From an uncultured marine group I thaumarchaeote (GTDB taxonomy: Archaea; Thermoproteota; Nitrososphaeria; Nitrososphaerales; Nitrosopumilaceae), in contig CABXPS010000009.1 of the NCBI GenBank assembly GCA_902514095.1, forward strand, positions 1 through 32,779: 32,779 nt of DNA. The letters are read 5' to 3'. The notes below the pieces were generated by a model. It had not been told where the DNA came from and searched no databases. It was given only the letters and a program-made list of their open reading frames with translations. This document shows positions 17,241-25,237 of this stretch, piece after piece. Made by a program: the position numbers and the translations under genes. Each line of letters opens with the position of its first letter. Position 1 is the first letter of the stretch.

Positions 17241-18356
17241 ATGGAAAAAATATCATATGTAGTAGTTTTCCCAAGTATATTTTCTAAAAATAAAATTCCA
17301 AAATTAATTAAAAATATCAAAAAAATTCTTAAAATAAAAAATCAAAAATATAATTCTGTAAAACGTGATGGAGATATTATTTTAGTTGATGCAAATGATC
17401 CTGTATTTGCATCATCAGCTATCAATCTACTTTTTGGTATTGAAAAAATTGCTATTGCAAGACAAATAAAAAACAATTTCCAAAATATTATTTCAGAAAT
17501 TACAACAATTGGAGGTAATTTATTGTTAAAAGGAGAAAAATTTTTAGTTAAAGTAGAGGGAATATCAAAAGGGTTTCTTGTTAAAGATATAGAAATAGCT
17601 TCTACTTCTAACATAATAGAAAAAAAATCTAAGTTAGGGGCTCATCCTGGAACTGGTGAAAATTTTGATAAATTACTTTATACATATTTAACAAAAAATA
17701 ATGCATACATTTGTATTTTTTCAGATAAAGGTAAAGGTGGAATTCCATATCAATCACAAGACCAACAAACAATTTGTGCAATCTATGATGAGATTTCTGC
17801 AGTTTCTTGTTATGAAACAATCAAACAAGGTTATGATACAAAGATCATAGTTTGTTATAGACAAAAATCTGAATTAATGAATTTGGCTAAAATAATTAAT
17901 CAAATAATTCCAAGAATGGTACAAGAAAAAATTGGATTAGAGTTTTATTATTTAAAAACAAAACCAAATGGAATTAAAAATTATTTGATTTATGTAAATT
18001 CAATATTAGAAATTATGTTAAACCAATCAAACAAAAAAATATCATTAGCTTTATCGCCATTGATATTTCCTGCAAATTTTATTGATAATGCATTAAATCA
18101 TGTGTTCAGTAAAAACAAAATTCCAATTATTCCACTTACAGGTGTAGATAATGAACTATTTACAGAAGCAAAAGAGATTGGTTTGGAACGAAATATCAAG
18201 AAATTAGAAAAAATGATCAATATTAGTTCAAATGAGATTCCTAAATTTTCCAAGATAGATGTAGAATATGCTCTTAAAACAAAACAAGAAATTTTTGTTA
18301 AATTAGGAGTAAATAATATTCATGATATTTTAGACTCGTTAAATGAAAATCACTGA
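17241..18356 (+). CDS. ThiI-like THUMP protein with degenerate PP-loop
   Basis: The order of domains follows ThiI: a ferredoxin-like N-terminus (EKISYVVVFPSIF), a THUMP-like region (about 70-175), GGIPYQSQ at the position of ThiI GLPxGTQ, then an adenine-nucleotide hydrolase-like half. However, the ATP-pyrophosphatase signature SGGxDS is replaced by YDEISAVSC, and no rhodanese domain is present. So tRNA thiolation by the usual mechanism is doubtful, while RNA binding through THUMP may remain. Starts at TTG 17184 or ATG 17202 are possible. ATG 17241 fits the ThiI N-terminus and a TTATAAAC box (17210-17217). It is divergent from cysH, which hints at a sulfur connection. Confidence 0.7.
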   Translation: MEKISYVVVFPSIFSKNKIPKLIKNIKKILKIKNQKYNSVKRDGDIILVDANDPVFASSAINLLFGIEKIAIARQIKNNFQNIISEITTIGGNLLLKGEKFLVKVEGISKGFLVKDIEIASTSNIIEKKSKLGAHPGTGENFDKLLYTYLTKNNAYICIFSDKGKGGIPYQSQDQQTICAIYDEISAVSCYETIKQGYDTKIIVCYRQKSELMNLAKIINQIIPRMVQEKIGLEFYYLKTKPNGIKNYLIYVNSILEIMLNQSNKKISLALSPLIFPANFIDNALNHVFSKNKIPIIPLTGVDNELFTEAKEIGLERNIKKLEKMINISSNEIPKFSKIDVEYALKTKQEIFVKLGVNNIHDILDSLNENH

Positions 18357-18358
18357 AA

Positions 18359-18366
18359 ATTTAAAC
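18359..18366 (+). promoter_or_regulatory. TATA box of the GT-B glycosyltransferase gene
   Basis: ATTTAAAC centred 24-25 nt before the ATG; it starts three bases after the upstream stop codon. This suggests an independent leaderless transcript rather than read-through only. Confidence 0.5.
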
Positions 18367-18386
18367 ACCATATTTAATTAGAAATT

Positions 18387-19622
18387 ATGCTCAAAATAGG
18401 AGAATTCATCTATCCATGGGGAAGTGGTCATTATTCTCGAATGATGAGATTAAATGATGCATTATCAGATCAAATTAAGGATGAATTAGATATTCATTTT
18501 TCAAGCAAGGATAATGTTTATGAAAAATTGTTAAAAAAATTTCCTGATAAAAAAGAAAAAATTCATGAAATTTTGATGCCAACACCTATTGATGGAAAAT
18601 TTGGACCTAGTGTTTCAAAATCATTAATGAATATACTACTACCAATTGAAAAGAATTCTTCATTGATTAGACAGATTATTAATTATTTGAGAGAAGAGAG
18701 AAAACTATACAATAAAGAAAAATTTGATTTGGTAATAAATGATGGAGATATGGGATCAAATATTTTAGCAAACAATAGAAATATTCCAAGTTTATTTGTA
18801 ACAAATCAATTTAGACCAAAATTATATAATTCAAGATCATATCTTTATCCATCATTAATTTTTATAGCAAAACAAATCAATAAAGCAACAAAAATTCTTG
18901 TTGCAGATTCTCCCCCACCATATACTATGTGTGAATATAATCTAAATTTTATAAAAGAAGCTGAAGATAAAGTAGTTTATGTTGGTCATTTTACAAATAG
19001 TAAAAAAATTGAAAATCAAACTGAAACTGATCTAGAAAAATTAGTTAAAAATAATAATTTTGGTTATTGGATGAGAACAGGTAATAAATCTACAAATGAT
19101 GGAACTGGTGAAAGATATGAAGAAGTATTTCATGAAAATGAAATGAGTAATGAAAAAAGAATTATTTCACATGCAAGAAATGAATCAAGTATTGATTCAG
19201 TAATAGGAAAAGATGGCAAAAAATATTCAATTTCAGATGCATTAGAAAAAAAAGTAGATTGGATTCAAATTGATGTTGGATTTCTTTCAGAACAAGAAAA
19301 AGATACCATTTTGGATTTATGTAAATATACAGTTGTTAATGGCTCACATACTGTAATGGGTGAAATAATGGGTGGAAAATCAAAACCAATAATTGGAATT
19401 CCAATATATGATGAACATACTAATAATATCAAATGGGCTGAAGAGAAAAATCTTGGAGTTTTAGCCATAAAAACAAAACATGTTACAAAAGCAATTTCAA
19501 AAATTAAAGAAAATTATGATGATTTTGAAGATAATTTAAAAGAATTTTCAAAGAATTTTGTTCCTAATGGTGCTGAAAATTCAGCAAAAATTGCAGCAAA
19601 AATACTAGAAGAAAAGAGATAA
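18387..19622 (+). CDS. GT-B fold glycosyltransferase-like protein
   Basis: The 411-aa protein has an N-terminal acceptor-side Rossmann domain starting with GEFIYPWGSGHYSRM, where the Gly-rich GSGHYSR resembles the GGxGH loop of family 28/MurG-like enzymes. The C-terminal donor-side domain contains NGSHTVMGEIMGGKSKPIIGIPIYDEHTNN, the typical donor-binding pattern (GxxT..E....KP.I.IP...E...N). The middle insert (about 215-295) is charged and of low similarity to known families. No signal or membrane segment is obvious, so it likely works on the cytoplasmic face. Sugar and acceptor cannot be told. Confidence 0.72.
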   Translation: MLKIGEFIYPWGSGHYSRMMRLNDALSDQIKDELDIHFSSKDNVYEKLLKKFPDKKEKIHEILMPTPIDGKFGPSVSKSLMNILLPIEKNSSLIRQIINYLREERKLYNKEKFDLVINDGDMGSNILANNRNIPSLFVTNQFRPKLYNSRSYLYPSLIFIAKQINKATKILVADSPPPYTMCEYNLNFIKEAEDKVVYVGHFTNSKKIENQTETDLEKLVKNNNFGYWMRTGNKSTNDGTGERYEEVFHENEMSNEKRIISHARNESSIDSVIGKDGKKYSISDALEKKVDWIQIDVGFLSEQEKDTILDLCKYTVVNGSHTVMGEIMGGKSKPIIGIPIYDEHTNNIKWAEEKNLGVLAIKTKHVTKAISKIKENYDDFEDNLKEFSKNFVPNGAENSAKIAAKILEEKR

Positions 19623-19643
19623 TAGATTATTTCAGAAGTTTTT

Positions 19644-19776
19644 ATCATCTGGCACGCGGGATTTCGATGGGCGAACGGACCGCAAGGGATGATGAAAAAA
19701 TCCGCGTGTCAGATAAAATATCGATCAATGAAGAATGTGGGAACGCTTTTATGGAAAAAATTAAGCCAGATCATCA
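19644..19776 (+). ncRNA. Unassigned structured RNA element or 5' leader
   Basis: A G+C-rich island (about 54% over 19647-19714) stands out from AT-rich surroundings. A stem of about 16 bp pairs 19647-19664 with 19698-19714, with one G-U pair and one bulged G. Inside are a possible TTCG/CGAA hairpin (19663-19675), a CC-GCAA-GG tetraloop (19680-19687) and the sequence GATGATGA (19688-19695). A second pairing partner for the 5' arm, CCAGAT (19766-19771), lies just before the GTG of the next gene. It is not a recognisable tRNA, 5S, SRP or RNase P RNA. It could be a small RNA or a cis-acting leader; strand is assumed from the flanking genes. Confidence 0.5.
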
Positions 19777-20088
19777 GTGCCTAATTGTCCCGAATGTACA
19801 GCAAGAGCAAAAAAGAAAATTCTAACTAAATACGAAGAAGAAGTAGAAGAAGAAAATAGAGATAAACAAGATCTTTACAAATTATTTGATGAAGTTGAAA
19901 TTCCAATGGAAATGGATAAAAATACAAAAAATTTCATTTGTAAAAAATGTGGATTATATGCATCAAGAGAACAAATATCAGATATAAGATACAAATTAAA
20001 TCAAAAAGAAAGAACACGAGATGATAAGCATGATGACTATCTTGAATGGTGGTCAAAAAGTAAAAAAGAAAAAAATCTAGACAATTAG
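19777..20088 (+). CDS. Small zinc-ribbon-like hypothetical protein
   Basis: The 103-aa protein begins MPNCPEC and has a second pair CKKC at residues 55-58, so C4, C7, C55 and C58 could bind one zinc ion. The segment between is acidic and helical, and the C-terminus is Lys/Asp-rich, ending in a WWSKSKKEK tail. This is compatible with a nucleic-acid or ribosome-associated factor, but I do not recognise a named family. The GTG start gives the CPEC motif right at the N-terminus, as expected for zinc ribbons. The next gene follows after 13 nt, so they likely share an mRNA whose 5' part may include the structured element. Confidence 0.68.
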   Translation: MPNCPECTARAKKKILTKYEEEVEEENRDKQDLYKLFDEVEIPMEMDKNTKNFICKKCGLYASREQISDIRYKLNQKERTRDDKHDDYLEWWSKSKKEKNLDN

Positions 20089-20101
20089 TGGTGATTTAAC
20101 A

Positions 20102-20479
20102 ATGGGAAAGAAAGACGATATTCCAGAATGGGTTACTAATGAAATTCAAAATGCTAAATTTGAAAAACCAAAGAAATTGAAAATATCAGGATATGTTCTA
20201 GAAAAGTATCAAGAAGATAATAAAATAGACACTCAATTGTATGAACCCGTAGAAGATGGAAGACAAATAGTTACAATGGATTTATCAGAAAAAATTAAAA
20301 TTTTAGAATTAGAAAAAGGACTTGTTTATGAATTTACTTTTGAACAACATAAAGCACCATTAAGTAAAAAAGTTTCAGAATTTTTAGAAAAAGAAAAAGA
20401 AATTGAAATGAATGCAATTTATGATTTTAAATTAAAATCAATTAAATTAATAGATGAAAGTGGTTCTAGTCAAGCCTAA
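20102..20479 (+). CDS. Hypothetical protein, possible OB-fold
   Basis: The 125-aa protein alternates short beta-like stretches (KLKISGYVLEKY, RQIVTMDL, LVYEFTFEQ, IYDFKLKSIKLI) with a charged helix, which could be an OB or similar small barrel. No family signature is recognised and no cysteine or membrane segment is present. The ATG has a good SD (GGTGAT, 20091-20096) and lies 13 nt after the zinc-ribbon gene, so translation probably depends on the shared operon. Confidence 0.62.
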   Translation: MGKKDDIPEWVTNEIQNAKFEKPKKLKISGYVLEKYQEDNKIDTQLYEPVEDGRQIVTMDLSEKIKILELEKGLVYEFTFEQHKAPLSKKVSEFLEKEKEIEMNAIYDFKLKSIKLIDESGSSQA

Positions 20480-20502
20480 AAAGACTATATTAAAGAATAA
20501 AA

Positions 20503-21300
20503 TTAATCCTTCTTTGTTAATTGCTTTCTAAATATACGACCTATTATAGGATTGATAAGAAACGGAAATGTTTGCTTGAACCAAATTACTACTCTAGCTA
20601 CTGATGGAACAACTATTTCGAGTCTTGATGAATTAGAAGCTTTGATAATTGTTTTTGCCACAGTTTCAGAACTAAGTGATACACCAGTTGAAAATTTTGA
20701 AAAATTAGTAAATGAAGGATGCTCAAATAATGGTGTTCTAACCATTATTGGGCTAACAACAGTTAATCCTACACCAGTACCATAAAGTTCATGCTTAAGA
20801 CCTTCTGAAAATCCCAACATTGCAAACTTAGTTGCACAATATGATGATACTCCCGGTACACCAAAACTTGCACCAACTGATGCTACGTTTACTATATGAC
20901 CAGATTTTTTCTTTAGCATTAATGGAAGAAAATTTTTCACACAATAAATCATTCCAAAATAATTAGTTTCCATTTGAGATTCTATTTCATTTATGCTGAG
21001 ATCAGATACTAAACCATAAATTGCAAAACCAGCATTATTTACTAAAATATCAATGGAATTAAATTTTTGAAGAACAATTTTAGATAATTCCTCCACTTGA
21101 TCTTTTTTTGAAACATCACATACACAAACTAATGTATTTACATTGAATTGTTTTAACTCATTTTCTACTTGTTCAAGCTTATTTTTTCTTCTTGCAACTA
21201 AAATAATACTTGAACCTAATTTTGCAAATTCTATTGCAGTTTGTTTACCAATTCCCGATGATGCTCCCGTGATTAAAACTACTTTATTTTTAAAATCCAC
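20503..21300 (-). CDS. Short-chain dehydrogenase/reductase
   Basis: An NAD(P)-dependent oxidoreductase of classical SDR type, 265 aa. It shows the cofactor motif TGASSGIGK (residues 10-18), a basic VARRK after the second strand that favours NADPH, NNAG, and the catalytic Ser with YCATK. A hydrophobic, basic C-terminal tail (about 235-260) may associate with membrane, as in SDRs acting on lipids. The substrate cannot be inferred. The start is GTG. It lies 34 nt downstream of the UPF0104 gene on the same strand and may be co-transcribed. Confidence 0.88.
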   Translation of the reverse strand: MDFKNKVVLITGASSGIGKQTAIEFAKLGSSIILVARRKNKLEQVENELKQFNVNTLVCVCDVSKKDQVEELSKIVLQKFNSIDILVNNAGFAIYGLVSDLSINEIESQMETNYFGMIYCVKNFLPLMLKKKSGHIVNVASVGASFGVPGVSSYCATKFAMLGFSEGLKHELYGTGVGLTVVSPIMVRTPLFEHPSFTNFSKFSTGVSLSSETVAKTIIKASNSSRLEIVVPSVARVVIWFKQTFPFLINPIIGRIFRKQLTKKD

Positions 21301-21334
21301 AAATAAAAAAAATCATTTAATGATAAAGTGGTTT

Positions 21335-22351
21335 CTATTTATTTTGTGTTTTTGGGATTTTACTCAAGGCTAATTTTACTAATAATAACCAGGTAATTGC
21401 TATTGGAACATAATATGTTGCAATTCTCCAACCAATGACTGCATCCCAAGCAAGAATTCCTTCAGTGATAGTAAAATCAAATGGATTTAAGTTGTTTAGA
21501 TAAGCTACAATACCAAATTCAGCTAAACCTGAACCACCAATTGTAATAGGTAAATTTCCAATTGCATTTGCACCCATAACTGCCATTATGGAATCAAATG
21601 CACTAATTATGTATCCAGTTCCCATTGCAATAATCATAAAAGAGATTCCATAAAATGACCAAGAAACTATTGAAAGTAAGAATGAAATTGTAAATATTTT
21701 TTTAGATTCTGGTGTTTGTATATTATCTCTAATCATAGTACATGTTTCTTTCATCCAAGAATTTGTTTGATTAATAATTTTATTTCCTTTTTCTTTTCCT
21801 AATTTTTTAACAATCGTTTCTAAAATATTTGGAACTTGAAATGTATGTTTAGAAGATAAAAAGAACATTATCATCCATAAAGATGTTATAGAAATACTAG
21901 TAGCTAAAATAACTATTCCAACCACATATGCTCCATTCAATAATGCAATTATTCCTGCTAGCATAGACAATAAACCAGCTGCAAGAACCTCAGTTACAAT
22001 ATCAACAAGTGCAATCCATGTAGCTTTTGAAAGTTCTATTCCTTTTTTCTTTAAATAATAAATTACAATAAATTCTGCTCCAATGAACATTGGAGTTGTA
22101 AATTTAATAAATTCACTACCAACTCTAACACCAACTAATTTAAAAAATGAATCAGTATTGCCAAGATATTTTCTTGTAATATATGCAAATTTGATTCCTT
22201 GTAAACCTAATTTAATCATCATTGCAACTATTGCTCCAATAAATGGAAAGATACCAATTGCTAGAATATCTTCTATCTTAATATCAAATTGAATAGCAAT
22301 TATGATAATAGGGATTAAAGTGACAGGTACAGCTACTATTCTCCAATTCAT
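21335..22351 (-). CDS. UPF0104 / lysylphosphatidylglycerol synthase TM-like membrane protein
   Basis: The 338-aa protein has about eight hydrophobic segments over its length. Conserved spots include RVGSEFIKFTTPMFIGAEF and GNLPITIGGSGLAEFGIVAYL, which are typical of the UPF0104/LPG_synthase_TM family (PF03706). Relatives flip or transfer lipid-linked substrates; in archaea the function is unknown. No soluble catalytic domain is fused. With the SDR downstream, a role in membrane lipid or glycolipid handling is a reasonable guess. Confidence 0.82.
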   Translation of the reverse strand: MNWRIVAVPVTLIPIIIIAIQFDIKIEDILAIGIFPFIGAIVAMMIKLGLQGIKFAYITRKYLGNTDSFFKLVGVRVGSEFIKFTTPMFIGAEFIVIYYLKKKGIELSKATWIALVDIVTEVLAAGLLSMLAGIIALLNGAYVVGIVILATSISITSLWMIMFFLSSKHTFQVPNILETIVKKLGKEKGNKIINQTNSWMKETCTMIRDNIQTPESKKIFTISFLLSIVSWSFYGISFMIIAMGTGYIISAFDSIMAVMGANAIGNLPITIGGSGLAEFGIVAYLNNLNPFDFTITEGILAWDAVIGWRIATYYVPIAITWLLLVKLALSKIPKTQNK

Positions 22352-22410
22352 TAGATAGTTTTTTTAAATAATCAAATATGAAAGTTGATGAAAATATAAT
22401 CATTAAATTA

Positions 22411-22432
22411 TCATGCCTAGAAATAGGCATGA
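22411..22432. promoter_or_regulatory. Perfect 9-bp hairpin with GAAA tetraloop
   Basis: TCATGCCTA and TAGGCATGA form a perfect stem closed by GAAA, a stable GNRA tetraloop on the plus strand. It lies in the 221-nt spacer between divergent genes, about 140 nt upstream of the GPN GTPase and 60 nt upstream of the UPF0104 gene. It could be a protein-binding palindrome or part of a small RNA. The rest of the spacer is AT-rich with nothing else I can name apart from the TATA box near 22545. Confidence 0.4.
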
Positions 22433-22541
22433 AAAATATTATCAAAGTGAAATTTCATGAATTTTTCAATTAATTCTAAATTTAAAATAATTATAAAATT
22501 AATTTAAGTAAAAAATTTCTCTCAAAATCATCTAGTTTGAA

Positions 22542-22549
22542 ATATAAGC
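22542..22549 (+). promoter_or_regulatory. TATA box of the GPN GTPase operon
   Basis: ATATAAGC centred 27-28 nt before the TTG start; the message would be leaderless and carry the GTPase, thrB and perhaps queC. Confidence 0.5.
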
Positions 22550-22572
22550 AAAGAAAATAAATCTAGACAAGA

Positions 22573-23331
22573 TTGAAAACAATTTTTATTACTGGAACAG
22601 CTGGTTCAGGAAAATCATCACTTACATCAAAATTATATGAATATTATACAAGAAATGGAGCATTTGCCGCAGTCTTAAATTTAGATCCTGGTGTTGAAAG
22701 TATGCCATACAATTGTGATGTGGATGTTAGAGATTATGTGGATTATGTTTCAATAATGCAACAATATAGTCTTGGACCAAATGGTGGATTAGTAATGGCA
22801 AATGATTTGATTGCATCAAAAATTGATGAAATACAAAATGAAGTTAATAACATAAATCCAGATTATCTAATTGTTGATACACCAGGTCAAATTGAATTAT
22901 TTGCATATCGTTCTAGTGGTCGTTTTATTGTTGATAATCTTACATCTGATGAAAAGACAAGTATTTTTCTTTTTGATGGTTCAATAATTACTACACCTAC
23001 AAATTTTGTATCAATTGCATTACTTGCAACATCAATTAGATTACGACTTAATTTACCAACAATAAATGCAATAACAAAAACAGATGTTATAGATACACAA
23101 TTAAAAGACATACTGCAATGGTCAACAAATTTGAATACATTAGAAAATGCAATATCTAAAGATACAGATGGTGAAACCTATACACTAACAACAAGTATTT
23201 TACGAGGATTAAATCTTGGTGGATTTGCACAAGGATTGATTCCAATTTCAAATTCAACTGGTGAAGGTATTGTTAATATTGAAAGTGCATTAAGCAGAAT
23301 TCTTAATTTAGGCGAAGAGGTAGAAGGATAG
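22573..23331 (+). CDS. GPN-loop GTPase
   Basis: A small GTPase of the XAB1/Npa3 (PAB0955) family, in eukaryotes needed for assembly and import of RNA polymerases. Seen are the P-loop GTAGSGKSS (8-16), LDPGVE, the defining GPN loop (SLGPNGG, about 71-77), the DTPGQIE switch (about 101-107) and a TKTD base-specificity motif. At 252 aa it is of normal length. The TTG start puts the P-loop at the expected distance from the N-terminus. thrB begins with the very next base after its stop. Confidence 0.93.
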   Translation: MKTIFITGTAGSGKSSLTSKLYEYYTRNGAFAAVLNLDPGVESMPYNCDVDVRDYVDYVSIMQQYSLGPNGGLVMANDLIASKIDEIQNEVNNINPDYLIVDTPGQIELFAYRSSGRFIVDNLTSDEKTSIFLFDGSIITTPTNFVSIALLATSIRLRLNLPTINAITKTDVIDTQLKDILQWSTNLNTLENAISKDTDGETYTLTTSILRGLNLGGFAQGLIPISNSTGEGIVNIESALSRILNLGEEVEG

Positions 23332-24258
23332 TTGGCATCAAAAATTACAGTTAAAGCACCATCATCTACTGCTAATTTAGGTCCTGGATTTGATACATTT
23401 GGACTTGCAATAGATGCATTTTATGATGAAATTACATTAACAAAAACGAAAAACGGTATTACGATAATCACAGATGATAATATTCCTACAAATCCGGAAA
23501 ATAATACTGCTGGATTAGTTGTAAAAAATATGAAAAAAGAATTAAAAATTAAAGGAGGTATTGAAATTAAAATAAAAAAAGGAATACCTGCTGGATTTGG
23601 AATGGGTAGTAGTGCTGGATCTGCTGCTGCAAGTGCAGTAGCATTTGATAAATTATTTAAATTAAAATTAAATCCCAATGCATTAGTAAAATTTGCAGGA
23701 TTTGGTGAAAAAGCTAGTGCTGGATCAATTCATTATGATAATGTTGCAGCATCAGTTTTAGGAGGATTTGTTATTGTTAAAACAAATCCATTAGATGTAA
23801 TTACAATAGATCCTCCCATGAATCTAAAAATGTGTATTGCAGTTCCAAAAATACAAGTTCCCAAAAAGAAAACAAAAGTTTCAAGAGGAGTAATTCCCAA
23901 AAAAGTAAAATTAACAGATGTTGTGGCAAATATTTCAAATGCATCATCAATAGTAGCTGGATTTATGAAAAAAGATCCTAAATTAATTGGAAATTCAATT
24001 AAAGATGTAATTGTGGAACCTGCAAGACAACATATGATTCCAGGTTATCAAAAAGTAAAGCAAAATGCCATAAAAGCAGGAGCATATGGTGTAACAATTA
24101 GTGGTGCAGGTCCATCAGTGATTGCATTTTCAAAAAATTCAATGGATTTGAAAAAAATTAGTAATGCAATGTCAAAAGGATTTAAAACTGCACATATTGA
24201 ATGTGAGACGATAATTTGTAAACCAAGTAAAGGAGCAATACACGTAAAAAATAATTAA
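23332..24258 (+). CDS. thrB: Homoserine kinase
   Basis: A GHMP-family kinase phosphorylating homoserine for threonine synthesis. Evidence is the N-terminal APSSTANLGPGFDTFGLA, the ATP-binding PAGFGMGSSAGSAAAS loop, FGEKASAGSIHYDNVAAS and the C-terminal GAYGVTISGAGPSVIAF. At 308 aa it is normal. The TTG start abuts the GTPase stop with no spacer, so translation is coupled to the upstream gene. A functional link between the two is not obvious. Confidence 0.94.
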   Translation: MASKITVKAPSSTANLGPGFDTFGLAIDAFYDEITLTKTKNGITIITDDNIPTNPENNTAGLVVKNMKKELKIKGGIEIKIKKGIPAGFGMGSSAGSAAASAVAFDKLFKLKLNPNALVKFAGFGEKASAGSIHYDNVAASVLGGFVIVKTNPLDVITIDPPMNLKMCIAVPKIQVPKKKTKVSRGVIPKKVKLTDVVANISNASSIVAGFMKKDPKLIGNSIKDVIVEPARQHMIPGYQKVKQNAIKAGAYGVTISGAGPSVIAFSKNSMDLKKISNAMSKGFKTAHIECETIICKPSKGAIHVKNN

Positions 24259-24268
24259 ATGATGAATT

Positions 24269-24943
24269 ATGAAAAAGGCAGTAATTGTATTTAGTGGTGG
24301 AATAGATTCTGTATGTGCAGTTTCATTTTTAAAATCAAAATATGAGTTATATGGAATCACATTTTCATATGGTCAAAAAGCAAATATGGAAATTAATGCA
24401 GCAAAATCTTTTGCAAAAAAACTTGGATTAAAGGAACACAAAATTATGGATATTGATTTTATGAAGAATCTTTATGGAAATTCAAATGTTCTAACAAGTT
24501 CAAAAAGAAAAATTCCAGCTAAATTTGAATATTCAATTGTAGTTCCAATTAGAAATGCAGTATTTCTTTCAATAGCATCTGCATGGGCTTTTACACTTAA
24601 TGCATCACTTGTTGCATATGGTGCACACACAGGAGATACAAATTATCCTGATTGCCGCCCCAAATTTGCAAAAAAACTAGAAAGTGCATTCAATGAAGGT
24701 GAAATTGATGGAATTAATTCAAAATTACGAAAAAATATTGAAATTTGGTCACCGTATCGTAAAGGATTATCAAAAAGTGATTTGTTAAAATCAGGAATAA
24801 AAAATCTAGGTGATTCAATTTTTAAAACTTGGAGTTGTTATTCAAATAAAAAATATCATTGTGGAATTTGTGAATCTTGTAATAATAGAAAAATTGCATT
24901 TAAAAAAGCTGGAATTATAGATAAAACAAAATATCTTAAATAA
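24269..24943 (+). CDS. queC: 7-cyano-7-deazaguanine (preQ0) synthase
   Basis: Converts 7-carboxy-7-deazaguanine to preQ0, the precursor of archaeosine in tRNA. The PP-loop FSGGIDSVCAV is at residues 8-18. GAHTGDTNYPDCRPKF and a C-terminal zinc site C-x7-C-x2-C-x2-C (WSCYSNKKYHCGICESC) are diagnostic. It follows thrB by 10 nt. The queE and folE genes of the same pathway lie on the opposite strand within 2 kb. Its 3' end meets a convergent small gene with 5 nt between stops. Confidence 0.95.
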   Translation: MKKAVIVFSGGIDSVCAVSFLKSKYELYGITFSYGQKANMEINAAKSFAKKLGLKEHKIMDIDFMKNLYGNSNVLTSSKRKIPAKFEYSIVVPIRNAVFLSIASAWAFTLNASLVAYGAHTGDTNYPDCRPKFAKKLESAFNEGEIDGINSKLRKNIEIWSPYRKGLSKSDLLKSGIKNLGDSIFKTWSCYSNKKYHCGICESCNNRKIAFKKAGIIDKTKYLK

Positions 24944-24948
24944 ATTAT

Positions 24949-25194
24949 TTATCTTAGAATTTTCTTTTTTAGAATTATACTTCTAATTAATACATACCAA
25001 ATTAAAAAGAATGATGCAAAAATTCCTGTAATTACATAATTATGTTGTTCAGTAGTTAATCCTTCAAATGTATCAGTAATTAGAACTGCTGAGAAAAAAG
25101 CAATTACAATAAGAGCTACACATTCTATTGCATACCATGTCCAATTAGGCCAAGATTCTTTTGGAATGTGAATATACGGATTTGCTTTCCCCAT
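24949..25194 (-). CDS. Small membrane protein, two helices
   Basis: An 81-aa protein with a polar N-terminus containing NPYIHIPKESWPNW, two membrane helices (about 22-42 and 54-72) and a basic KKKILR tail. The pattern suggests both ends on the cytoplasmic side. I recognise no family. It lies between queC (convergent) and folE (same strand, 43 nt away) and may share a transcript with folE. Confidence 0.62.
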   Translation of the reverse strand: MGKANPYIHIPKESWPNWTWYAIECVALIVIAFFSAVLITDTFEGLTTEQHNYVITGIFASFFLIWYVLIRSIILKKKILR

Positions 25195-25237
25195 ATTGAT
25201 GATGAAAAATATTGATTATTTAATTTTTGAGTATTGA

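Noticed and set aside
19641-19695. Simple terminator of the glycosyltransferase gene
   Set aside because: A short T5 run precedes the stem instead of following it, and archaeal termination does not need such a long stem; a structured RNA explains it better.
19644-19714. C/D box guide RNA, tRNA or fluoride riboswitch
   Set aside because: GATGATGA resembles box C, but no CTGA box D follows at a fitting distance. No T-loop or anticodon arm can be drawn. Similarity to the fluoride motif (GATGG, AAC, TGATGA) is only partial and the spacing does not fit, and the downstream genes are not transporters.
24937-24951. TAAATAA/TTATTTA palindrome at the queC junction
   Set aside because: Two TAA stops on opposite strands give this by themselves; the stem is short and all A-T, so not called a terminator.
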